Below, one piece after another: positions 10,806 through 22,929 of a DNA stretch of 64,000 nucleotides. Numbering within the stretch: the stretch's first letter is position 1; each line of letters begins with the position of its first letter. A model generated the notes under the pieces. That model was not told where the DNA came from, did no database searches, and saw nothing but the letters and a program-made list of their open reading frames with translations. The stretch spans positions 16,427,036-16,491,035 of the forward strand of contig NC_066850.1 in NCBI RefSeq assembly GCF_001640805.2, given 5' to 3'. The translations under genes were made by a program, and so were the position numbers. This DNA comes from Lates calcarifer (Eukaryota; Chordata; Actinopteri; Centropomidae).

Positions 10806-13800
10806 TTGGAAATGAATCTGACTAATAGAATTATAATTAAAAACCCTACTTTATCTTCTTAACAATGCTCAACCTTAATGTGGAGTACTCACAATGTAAG
10901 TTATGTCATGCACAAACAGTGGTATGGTCCTTTAAAACCAGCAGATTCATATCACATTAGCTGATATTTTATAACCATCTAGAAAAATAGAAATGTGCTG
11001 CTTTGTTTGAGGTGAAACTTATGGGAACTGGTTCACACACAGAGACAACATAGGTGAACATTTAAACCCACGGTTTTTATTTGGATTCTAAAAACTATAT
11101 TGACATGATTGACAACATAACCCGGCTCAGAATTTTATTTCTAATTTAAAAAAAAAAAAAACAACAACAAAAAAAAAACAAAATAAATAAAAAGGATTAT
11201 GTCATGGTTAATTCAGCCGTTGACTGTTGTAGAGAGTTACCACAGAGAGATGAGTAAACTAGAGTAAAAAGATGAGCTGGGTCTAACTGGATGTAGACTA
11301 TAGTCAAAGCACAAGGGAACGCCATCTTGTCACAGGCAGATTCTGGGTGCTGCAGTGATTCCTGCTGTCACTTTGGTCCGTCTGTTCCTCAGGGGAGGCT
11401 TATTTTAACTGACATATGATTGTGATGATGTGTACTTGCAAACTGTTAATGGATGCTGAGGAACCAACATCAGTGATATGTCAACTATAGACCTGGTTTT
11501 TAACATCATTCTTATCAATAGGTTAGACAGGCACTATCTGGAAATTGTAGTTTGTTTGTTTTTTAATCATAAAACTGGGTAACATTAAATATTCAGTAAG
11601 AAGATGGCAATCAGAACAGAGTGATGGTACATTGAGCACTACATTTTCTGTCGTACAGGCAGATAAAATTTGACTTGTGCAACTTAACAGAAACTGTTGA
11701 TCTTGATTATTGTTGAAATCATTTTTAAGCAAAAATGATCCAGTTTGTTTCTTAAATGAGAATATTGTCTGGTTTTCTTTATCATAGCAAACTTAATATC
11801 TGAGATATTTTGAGCCAGTTTTGACTTCACCTGACATAAGTTCAGTCAGGCAGCCTTAGTTGCCACCATGTCACTGACTAATCAGAACCCAGCAACACTA
11901 AGATTTTTGCCTGTTCAGATTTATTTGACTGTAATCTACGTCCAGATATCCCACTACTGTGGGTGACCAACACAGTAAAATCCAGCCAGCCTTTAAAAAC
12001 CACCCCAGAGGCTCTTACTCTTCCACTAACACACCATTTCCACTCCTGCATCAACGGTTGGTATTGAGTAAGGAACAACCGTGTTCACAAAACAGAAGAA
12101 AAAAAAATACGTTGAGGGTTTACTTGTACATTTTTCAAAAAAAAAAAAAAAAAAAACATTAGTCACATTAATACAGAAATAAACAAATGGCACATTGAAT
12201 TCCTAATTTAAAAATAAAGTGGTGCTTGAGGAACTTTCTTACTGAGGAGACAAGTTAAATAAATTACTACCATAAACGTTACATACAAATCTGGAGTAGT
12301 ATATACAAAGGAGTTATTAGACACAAAAAAAATCTACAATTTCAAATATTATGTTCAACAAGACAGCAGTAGAACCATATTTTACATAGCAGGGTTTGTG
12401 TTAACAAGTGTGGGTCTTGAGTGGTTTCTGTGGGTGGAGGAGAAGGGGTGGGGTGTGGGGGGGCAGTCTGACAAAACCATTAAAAAAAAAAAGTGACTTG
12501 ATATTTGAAACCTTCCAGCTAAACATACTGTTTCTCTACAACTCTGAACAGATGTAAACTCATCTATGTACAAGTTTCAGCTCCGGTGGCGGGCGCTAAA
12601 GTGAAACACTGGTGTCGACACGAGTGGACTGTTGATATCGTCTGAACCGGTGAGTCTGACTTTCCCTGTCCCAGCAGTATTAAAGGGACATTACAGCAAT
12701 CTTCAACTGAGTCTAATTCTCATATCTGTGTCCATTTTGGTTTTTTTGTTTTTTATTTGACACTGATAATGTATCCACTGCTTTCTGGATGAATTTTACA
12801 GAAATCATTTCAATTGCTTGTTTCCAAGTCCAAACAAAGGTAAACACTGAGATTAGCCCCCTGAATTAGCTGCTATAGCTAAATGCGTGGTAATCTACAT
12901 CTAGGGCGACCACCTAGCTAACCAAACTAGCTGCCTGTTCACTTGCACGTTAGTTTGTTTACATGTGTGAGACCATGGGTCTTTGCTAATTTAGTGCTTA
13001 TACATGCAGAGAAGTAGCAAATAAGGGGTTTATTTTGGTTACTGTCTTCTGAGTAAATTCAAGAAAACAGAACAGTTATGTTCTCCTGCTCAACTAGAAT
13101 CGTGCTAAAAAGATGTTTATCGTCTCTGCGGAAGGATACATAGCATGCTAGCTGGCTAACCCTACAGCTAGTTTGCTTACCAAGCTTGCAGTTAGCTCTA
13201 ATAACTAGTCTAGGAGGCTAAATTCATTCTCTCAGACTTCAAGATAAGCGTTTCAGATGATTTCTGCATTTAATTTAAAATGTATCTGAAAATTCACACA
13301 CAACAAATTTATCATTGCTTGTGGTCAAATGGACACAGTTATGAGAAAAAGACTTAGATTGAAAAATACTGCAATTTTCTTTTAACCAACATCCTGTCAG
13401 AAAACGACACACACAGCACTGTGGTGGATCAGCGTCCATCTTTAAAAACTGTAGTCTCTCTTAAGCATCCCATAATATCATTCTATTTATTAGTATTCCT
13501 CTTAATTTCCCTCCTTCCAGATCTCTTTCTCTGTTTTGAAGATATCACTACAAAATAAATCTGTCCTTCTATCCTTCAGCATCCCTTGCTGAATCTGAAT
13601 GTTAATAGTGGTTGATTAAAAACAGAAGAGCAGAGCGGAATTTAGCTTAGTGAGGGAAGATTTTGTCTACTTTGTAAACACTCTCAGTGAAAGTTCACCG
13701 ACACACTCAATACCTGACAGAATCTAATCTCCATCCGGCTCTCCTGGTTTGATCTCTACGACTGATTCATGGCTTTCACAGTATATCGTCACCATCTGCT

Positions 13801-14688
13801 GAGGGCAGGTGATGAGCATTGATCTCTCTCTGGTACAAATTTGAGATTTTAGAAAAGAAGGGGAAAAAAAAAAGAAGAAAAGGAAATCCTTCATGAACCG
13901 TTGAGGAGCCCCCCCCCCTTCCTCCTCCTCCTCCTCTTGCAGTTGCAGCGACACAGTCCACTTCTCTAAAACTTCTTTCTTCTTTCAGGTGTACTGCGAG
14001 TGAGCTACATCAGGCAGTGAGAGGCAAAGAGAGCAGAGACCTCTGAGGACCGGAGGAAAGAGCGTCTGCTGTCACTGTGTTTGTTCCTCAGGGTTATTTT
14101 GGTCCATCTGTCCATCAGTCAGTCTTTCAGATACTTCTCCGGAGCAGTTTAACGAGTTCTGTGTGTGGCTGGGGCGACAGGCGACCGCTGCTCCTCCGTC
14201 ATTCCTCCCCGGAGTGTTTTAAAGGGCGAGTAGGGTTAGTAGGAAGGAAGCAGGGGTTGTGGTTTAAAGGTGGAGGGTCTGGAAAGATCTTCATGCTGGT
14301 ACAAGCTGCGGGACGCCTCACAAAAATGCGACAACGTGCTTTTAATATGCATTGTTTTTGTGCATACAGACATCCAGCACACATAGTGGTCAGACTGTCG
14401 GGGAGGTGAGAGGCTGTAGCTACTTGGTGAGACGACAGCAACAGTGGTTCTCCAGGGACATTTTAGTTTTTTTTCTTTTTCTAATTTTTTTTTTTATAAC
14501 AAAAACACTGAAACGTTGTGACGCAAGGTTTAGTTCAACACTAGCGAACAAAACAGAGCTTAAGTGGTGAAAGGCCCCTTCCCCTCCCTGTTTCGTTGGG
14601 ATTGGCTGGCAGAGATGTCCGTCAGGTGCCACAGCACTGCTCAATCATTCCTGGTTGCATTGCTCCATATAAGAGTCCAGCGTCCACT

Positions 14689-16978
14689 CTAGGCATCTGA
14701 CAAGCAGCTCTGAACACTGTCCATCCATAACTGTGCATTCAGGCTGTCCTGCGCACAGAAGTTATACACTCGTTTGGTCGTCTTGAGCTAAAAAAAAAAA
14801 ACAAAAAACAAGAAGACAAGAGATTAATTCCAGCCACGGGTGCACAGGTATACACTAATTCCATACTGTTCCAGACTCAGACTTTTCAGACATCTCCTGG
14901 TCTTTTCAGTTTTTAAATTCTGACTATGTATACTATTACACTCAGAAAATATTCAGATCCTTCAGTTTTCACATTTGTTATGTTGCAGCCTTTTACTAAA
15001 ATCATTTAAATGAAATTTTCCCTTATAAATCTACACTCTGATACCCTGTGATAACAAAGCAAAAACAACGGCCTGTTGGCTTCATCAGACCCTGACCCTC
15101 AGCACACACTGGGGAAATCTGCATGTAAGTATGAAGAAGGTGGGAGTCACCTCTAAGTCTGAGGCCATGGTTCTCTACTGGAAAATGGTGTTTTTGCTCC
15201 TTCTGAGTTGGGAGTTGCTGCCCCAGATGTTAAGGAGTTTACCATTTGATATATGTTCCAGCCCTCACCTGGATGGTCATGAGCTTACTGACCAAAACAA
15301 TGAGACTGTGGCTGGAAAGAACTTCCTACATAGGGTGGCTGGGCCCGCCCTTACAGAAATAAAGAGGGGAAACATCCAGAGTGAGTTTGGAGCTGAGTTA
15401 CTGCTCCTTCACACCGCAGGGAGGCAGTTGAGGTGGCTCTATAACACTGGGTACCAGGATACCACCTAGGCACCTTCCACTAGAGGTAGATCTGGACTGA
15501 GGATGCCTCGGGATCCCACAGAGGGAGCAGGATTTGACATATGGATTATTAACAGCAGAAAGACTGATGAATGGACTAGTTTAATATATGCCGTTTATAT
15601 CTGATTCCACTTGTAAATGAGTCACTTCAAACATGGAATACGATTAATTCCCATTCATCTGCTGTGACTGAAAGTGTAGCAACGGAGAGTCACCATCTTG
15701 GAATCTTTGGAGGTTTTCCTGCTCCTCTCACTCTGCTGACATGTTGTGAATGCAGTAACAGACCAGAGATAAAAGTGACTCACATCAAAGAAGGCTTTCT
15801 CCTCGATATTTTTCGGTGCTCCCATGGCAGGCGTTCCTGGAGTGACAGACTCCACATCAGCCAGCTCGATCACCCCTTTACAGTCCTTATCCTGCCTGCT
15901 CTCGTAGTATCTCAGCTGGAGACAGGGACACGGTGTTAGAGACGGCGGTAAAGACAAACCATTCTCACCTACAGAGTTCTGAATTTGGAGCGTTGACATC
16001 AGTAAAGTTCTCTCATATTCATTTTTCACTTCCTCTTACCTGATGTTTGGTCTTGTCCAGCACGAACCACCGTGGTTTCCATGGTTTCAACAATGCCCCT
16101 TTCTTGAACAAGATGCCTTCAAAACTCCTGATGGGAGAAGGTGGAAAAAAAAAAAGACAGTAAACATTTTACACATTTATCTGATCTATTAACTGGTGAC
16201 ACAAATCCTCTCAGGTCTCAGCTCTCCTCTCAGAGACAGTGGTGTGGTTGTGGTGGTGTTTTTGGGGGGGGGGGGGTACAGACCTGTTCTCGCTCTCTGT
16301 GCTCTGGAACTGGCTGTAGAGGGTGCTGGTGCTCGGCCGACCGGCGACGGGCGTGGAGGTGGCGCTGGCCTCGCAGTCCAGAGCCAGGTTGATGGAGGAA
16401 CCCACGCCGCTCTCCTGCAGGTAGACGCCCTGAGAACGCCGCTGGTGGCTCAGGTTGGATGACATCAGCAGGGAGCTGGAGAACGATGGCTGCGGAAGAG
16501 GGAGAAAAGAGAAGGATGAGTGAGTTTTTAAGATGTCACCGCAGGCGGTCATCCTCTGCAGAAGAATAATAACTTTATATTCTACTTTATCACCACAAGA
16601 TGTCACTGCAGAACATGGTGTCCACTGTCTCACCTTGCTCTCTAGTTTGGTCTCAGTTCTCTGTGTGGTCTTGATTTTATCCCACGTATCCTTCCACTTT
16701 TCCGACGTCTGACCGAGCTCAGCCTCCAGACTCTGCAGGTCGTGCAGCAGCTTGGTGATGGCGTCGGGCACCACCTTGCTCAGGCTGTCGTAGCACGGCC
16801 ACACGACGCGCCGCTGCGACTTGGTCCCGCTGGTGTCGGGTTTCTCCGGCGTCTCCTCGGCCACGCGCTCCTGCCGGCCCCTCAGCTCCCAGTCGTAAGA
16901 GGGCCCCTCGGACAGGGTCTCCTCCATGTAGAAGTCCCACACCTTCAGGTTGGAGACGAACGTGTACGGCCGCAGCAC
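14689..16978 (-). CDS. SBF1: SBF1 exons: C-terminal linker, coiled-coil-like segment and PH domain; stop TAG 14689-14691
   Basis: Exons: 16634-16978, 16284-16489, 16040-16127, 15784-15915 and 14689-14787. The 345-base exon reads [20 protein letters not shown] and then a helix-rich segment ([20 protein letters not shown]) that may form a coiled coil. The next exon has the Ser-rich linker and [17 protein letters not shown]. The PH domain reads [54 protein letters not shown] and [20 protein letters not shown], ending SCLSDA and TAG. This end matches vertebrate SBF1 almost residue for residue. A 13-base G run on the + strand (C run in the transcript, 16264-16276) lies seven bases beyond the donor of the 16284 exon. 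Confidence 0.95.
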
Positions 16979-19900
16979 CTAGAACACACAGTTGCTCACC
17001 TTAAATTCACCAGCATGAGTTTGTCTCAGTGTTGCTTTAACACTTGTATGATCTTTATTAACTAAAGTGACTTCAGTGTATTAAATATTCTTCTGTGCAG
17101 GGGGCTCACCTCGTAATCTTCAGGAGAGAACATGTAGTTGTAGAAGATGGGTGTTTTCTTGTTGAGTCTGTCGATGTAGTCCCACACAGACTTACACACC
17201 TGAGGGCTTTTCCTCTCTCCTTTCTCCTCGTAAAGCACTCCTGCACACACACACAGACACACACACAGACACACACACAGCTTGTCAGAACAACAGGAAC
17301 TGCATCTACGAGTGTCAGGACACACAGTGGAACAACACTCCTCAGATTCAGAAATGTTCTTACCCAGCTCGATGCGTTCGTAGTCGGAGTCGAGCAGGAA
17401 GGTGCGGAAGCGGTTGGAAACGTAGTGGTAGGCCAAGAACTTCAGGTAGTACTGACTGAACTCAAACTCCATTGGGAACTGGAGGTGGATCTGAAGGAGG
17501 AGGGACAGACAAACACAGGTCAGGATTACAGCTTCACATGGAGAGTTTATCATATATGGTGTGTTTACACCAACACCATATGTTTTATGAATGAAAAATA
17601 CTAAAACCTCAGGAAACACTGAGTAAATGCTTGTCCTGACATGCACATTCATTTACTAGTTTTAATTAGTTTTAATTTATTTAGTTTTATTATTGTAGAG
17701 ACTGGTATCTGCCCCTTCAACATCTTCCTTTTCTTCATAAAGGTTCTGCTTCATACAGCACAGAGGCTGAACGACACAGTCATCTGTAATAAAAGCTGTG
17801 ATGTGTCGGGCGGTAACAGACAGCAGGGTCATAACTCTAGGGCCACTAAAGTGATATATAACCACACATCCTGTGTGTGATAAGGCTGGCAGAATCCACG
17901 TCACTATTTGGGAAAACAGGAAATAATGTCACACTTACAGGTAAACACAGAGCATTATATAGTAAGAGGAAGGAAAGCTGAATTCCTGTTACATTTTGTT
18001 CTGGGCCAAGAAATTCTTTTTGCACACATTGGGAAATCAAAGTGCCTCCATCCTCTGTACACTCCAATCCTCACCTCAAAGGTACCATTTCAACACTTTG
18101 TAACATTCTCCTCACGTGCCAGTCTTCAGCCTCTGATAACCTCCATGCTACTTGGTCTGAGGATCTCAACAGAGACTGGGGTTTTGCAGTTAGTTTGGAA
18201 ACTTCATCTATTAGTGCTCGTCACAGGGTCTTCCAATGCAAAGTCCACTGGTCTGAAAGCAAACTAGCTCTCATCGATCCTGGCACTGATCCAAATAAAG
18301 GTTACCTTGGACCAGCTAATCTCACCCACACGCTTTGGGCTTCTCCCGTCCCATTTTGGAAATCTGTCTTTGTCTCACTCTCAGCCATCACATGTGAAAA
18401 ATTAAACACTCTCTATGTGGCTCTAAAATAAGAACATGTTGGGTCACTTGAGCTGGATTCTCCCACTGGCTGGCTGTACTGCACCTCTTGGCCGAGTCCT
18501 GTTTTCCCCATGCTATATATTAGCACACAGCATGCCTAGTGTGTATTTTTATGAATCAGTTTTTTCCTATCTTTGTGGTTGGAAATCCCTGCATTTCAGT
18601 AAACCTACTGTTTTTTTAGCCTGAGATAAGATCAGAGATAAGATCAGAGATATTTGAGATGTTGACCTTTGATAAGAATCAGCACAGTATCACAGTGGTG
18701 CAGGTTGAAATAACAGGATCTCTATCACTGAAATAAAACATCTCTTGCATCACTGCAGACCCACCTGGTGCACGCAATCGAGGAACTGCAGGAAGACGGG
18801 GGTGAAGCCGCTGCTCTGGCTGCCCAGCGTCTGCGCTCCCCGATGGCTGAACCTGTGGCCGAACGACAGCCACTCCTTCTCCACGAGCAGCCGGAAGCCG
18901 TCAAAGGTTCTGTAGTAGGGATCCGACAGCAGCTGCACCAGGGACACCACCTGCACACAGAAAGCACAGTCACTCTAAGCCTCACTCAGAGAACAGCTTT
19001 CAACAACAAAGTGTCTCGGTGTCAGTCAAACCTGTGTAGTGACGTCCCAGCCGTCCTCCAGGCTGACCATGACTGATGAGCCTGTATCCAGAAGTTCCAC
19101 CACTAGGACAGATACCTGCAGCACCCTGTGCAGCTGGACACACCACACACACCACACATACAGTCAGAACAAATAGCCCAAGTAAAATCATCACATTTCT
19201 ATGAAAGACCGATGAGCACTGACCAGAGCCATCCACTCAGAGTCTTCAAGGCAGCGCAGGAAGCTCATGTTGGGGTCAGAGGGCGGGGAGCTCGGCACGC
19301 AGGCCTTCATCAGCTTCTTAAAGCTGTTCTTCACCTGTCGCACGTCACAAACCTCGATGGGAACCACCTCCCACTGCTGGAACGAGTCCTGCTTCCCTCC
19401 CTGAACACAATGAAGTCAGTTATTTCACAAGTCAGTTTACCTTCTATAGCCCTCAATCCTGAGGGGTGTTCAATTTTTTTATGAGGTGAGGATTTACATC
19501 CATATGAACATGACCAAAAAGACTGATTGATGCTGTAAGCACCACCACGTGTTCGTGCTCACCTTGAGCTGGGCCTTGTCTCCGATGATGTAGAGGTAGG
19601 CCCTCTGCTGGCGGAGGAACAGCGCCTCGCTTGGCCCTCCATTGGGCTGTGGAGACTCTTTCCCAGCCAGACGCGTCCCCACGTCTGGGTTGTAGGCACT
19701 TAGACGCCCGCTGCCTCGGATACTGCCCCATTTACCTTCAATACATACACATACACAAAGTATTCTTTTAAAGGAATCATGACATGATAACCACGTCAGT
19801 AAACCTCATGTGGAAGTCTTTTCCATGTTAAACAGCCATTAAAGAATCATTCCAACTTATTAGGATTCAAGGTGTAATAAACTGGAATTATCCTTTAAAA

Positions 19901-20410
19901 CACACTGATGTGTACAATGTCCACAGCTATAATAGCCATGCTGGTAAACAAGGAAGAAATGATTGCAATCTATCCAGTCCAGTCTGCTACATCGATCTGA
20001 ACAACAGCTACATTATGATGAAAGTCTTATTGTTGTTGACATTCAACAGAGAAAAGAATCAAACAGGAAACAACAGATGTCAGACAGCAGAGCTGCAGCA
20101 GCAGCATGCACACACAGCAGCTCTCTGATAAACACAAGCAGTAACAACAGACCATTAGTCTGCAGAGACAGCAAACTACCAGGGACGACGCCAGACACAC
20201 GGACGCTACTGTTAAAGAGATCTGATTGGTTAGACAGGAATGGAGGGAAAGGTGTGGGGGGCGTGGCCTACTGTACCTCTAGGAGGGTTCCTGGCCTTGC
20301 CAGACACTTTGGGCTGAGAGAGGGAGATGACTTTCGCCCTTTGACCCAGAGCTGAGGTCAAATGACAGAGACGGCCCGTTAACCAACAACGGCACACAAT
20401 GGAGGATGGT

Positions 20411-20448
<38 letters not shown>

Positions 20449-22886
20449 CAGATCTAAACATTAGCTACAAGGGATGGATTGACTGATTCATCATCCTCCT
20501 GGTCCACTTCCAGTTTCAGCGACATATTTTGGACTTAAAACACAATTCACACATTTGTTTTGAGAACAGGACTGTGGTGAACTAAGTGATGCTAACAGAG
20601 AACCTACAGGAGCAGCATGCGGGTACACAAAAGTCTCACCTCCTCTGCTGAAGGTTCCGGGAACGTCCTCCTTTGCACCCATCACCTGTTTCATCAGGGC
20701 GCCGATCTTGGGCTGCCTCAGCTTATCTGATGAGTCTGTGTGCACAAGAAACCAACAGCTCTGTAACGTCAGGTTAGACACTATGTAGGTGAACACTGTG
20801 TTACGACATCACTGGCTTGGGGCAGGGACTCTGGCATGACAGACCAAGTTAACGGTGTGTTTGTCCACCCACCAGAGGTGCTCATATGTGTGGAGGTGAA
20901 GCCGCTGAGTGTGTTCCTGCCGCTGCTTTCACTGTAAGAAGGCATGGAGCTGATGATGGCCTGCAGGTATTTCTCCTGCTCCAGGCTGGTGGAGTCTGCC
21001 TGGGAGGGCACTGCACAGAGAGGAAACACACGATCGTAACGAATACATTTTTTGTTTCAGGTAAATAAGCTGCAAAAGATTAAGGCTCATCTATATTTCT
21101 TTTCCATTGAATATACTTAATACTAGGATCACAGTATCAGTTTGTTATCATGACCACTGTACTCCTTACTCCTCCTCCACTGAGAGCTCTGAGCATCTTG
21201 GCAGACAACAATAAGAACTGGTGAGGAAGTGAGTGAACATGAATCGAGAAATTCCCCCCAAAAAAGAACAATCCCAGTAATATAAAGGTTATAAGTTATA
21301 GTAATCATCAGCGAGATGCCTAAATTATTTTTTTTACCTGCTGTGGGGGCATTGGGGGACTTGAAGAAGCCCACAACACCCTTAGCGTGGAGGCCTGCAG
21401 AGCGCAGCAGGACAGCCTTAGTTCTTGAATTCCTCCAGCAAACCACAGGGAAGCGGTTCTGTCGGTAGCAGCGGCAGATTCTCTGGATGGTTGTGTCTGG
21501 GATGCTCTGAGGCACGATCAGCAGGCCGGGGTAGCTGCGACACACACACACGCTGTAATAAGCACTGAGGAGACACTTCCCAACCACTTACAGCCCACCT
21601 ATCTGTGACTCCGCATGGTCTCTTACCTCCTGCAGACGGTGTACATGCGGTTAACAGTCGAAATCCTGAAGGGCTCGTTCTTGGAACGTGTCAGGCTGTT
21701 ACTGAGCGTGCCCAGACCAAGGCGCTGGTAGTCGCGACAACAGGCTCGTTCCACCACGTTGCTCATGGTCTGTCTGTCCGATGAGCGGATGGTGGAGGAG
21801 AGAGTGAGGGAGCTCTGGTCCACCTCCTCTGACACTGTGGAGACACACAGGAAAGATCTTTTCTTCTTCTCTGACTTTACAGGGTACTGGACACATTAAT
21901 GGATTTTTTTTTAAGTTTTAGATACATTCAATTTTGGAGATGAAATGTCAACTGAAGTTTAAGTAATACAACTCACTGAAAGAAGAGGAGGCCCTGATGA
22001 CAGTTCAAGTGTGAGTTAAGTAGTAGAAATGTTATTTGGTTGTGTGGGCACAAAATGTCAGCTGAAGTGTAAAATCTGAAAATAGCCAAGCTGTCAGCTG
22101 CTGAGTAAAAATCATCAAATGTTACACTGACATATAAAAAGCTGTTTAAGTGGAAGAGTTGAAAGTTGAAATTTAATTTTAAGTGCAAGTTAAATTAAAC
22201 AGTTGAATGGCTCCTGTTCCTGTGAGTGTGATGTCACTCACTCTGGCTTGGAACAATACCAAAAATAAAAAATAAATCAGAGAAGGGCTGAAAAAGAGCA
22301 ACAAAAAAAAAAAAAAACAACTGAGATTACCTGAGATTTCATCCTCATCTAACTCTGACTGGAAGCTGCTCCTGTTCTCCCAGGTGGGGGGAGAATACTT
22401 CTTCCTGGTCACATACTGCCGACCGATGGTCCTTTTGGCACTCTTCACCAGGTTCTTGGAGAGTGTCCTGGAAAAGACGAGGGGGGAGGATAAAGATAAG
22501 TTGACCATTTTTAAATACACATGCAGAGTTCTGATTCAACAGCACATCCCTGTCAAAGTTGCTTGACAGTCACATCCTGCTGGGTCTTTGGTTAGGTTTG
22601 GAGTAGTCTCAACCTGGGCTGACAATGGGCACATTTGAGTCGGTGTTCGTCTGAGTGCATAATCGAATTCACTGATGTGTTGCTGGGTTAGCATGCCACA
22701 GGGCCAGAGTCAGAATTAATATGTCTGAATGGAGGTTTTTTAGCAAGCACACTGGCACACACAGTGCAGAGAGATGGAAACAACAGGGCTGATAAACCAG
22801 CTGCCACATTTTCCACTAATGAATTATTCAAAGGCTGCTCCCTTTCATTCTCCAGAAAAGAAAGAGAGGGGGAGAGCAAGAGAGAG

Positions 22887-22929
<43 letters not shown>

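Larger units (their letters stand above)
9061..14688. other. Convergent intergenic region and SBF1 3' UTR
   Basis: About 5.6 kb separates the two stop codons, with no supported gene. It holds the possible long PPP6R2 3' UTR, a Tc1-like transposase relic (10381-10805), A-rich tracts (11149-11185, 12139-12156), a G-run cluster (12445-12463) and, at its right end, the SBF1 3' UTR. How far left the SBF1 3' UTR runs cannot be read directly. Candidate minus-strand AATAAA signals (TTTATT on the + strand) lie at 13486-13491, 13029-13034 and 12752-12757, and others lie at about 11.1 kb. The reading frame at 10151-10393 is basic, but I recognise no family in it. Confidence 0.6.

Noticed and set aside
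16196..17604. Plus-strand frames opposite SBF1 exons 16284-17490
   Set aside because: GC-rich coding exons keep antisense frames open; the minus strand has the homology and splice sites.
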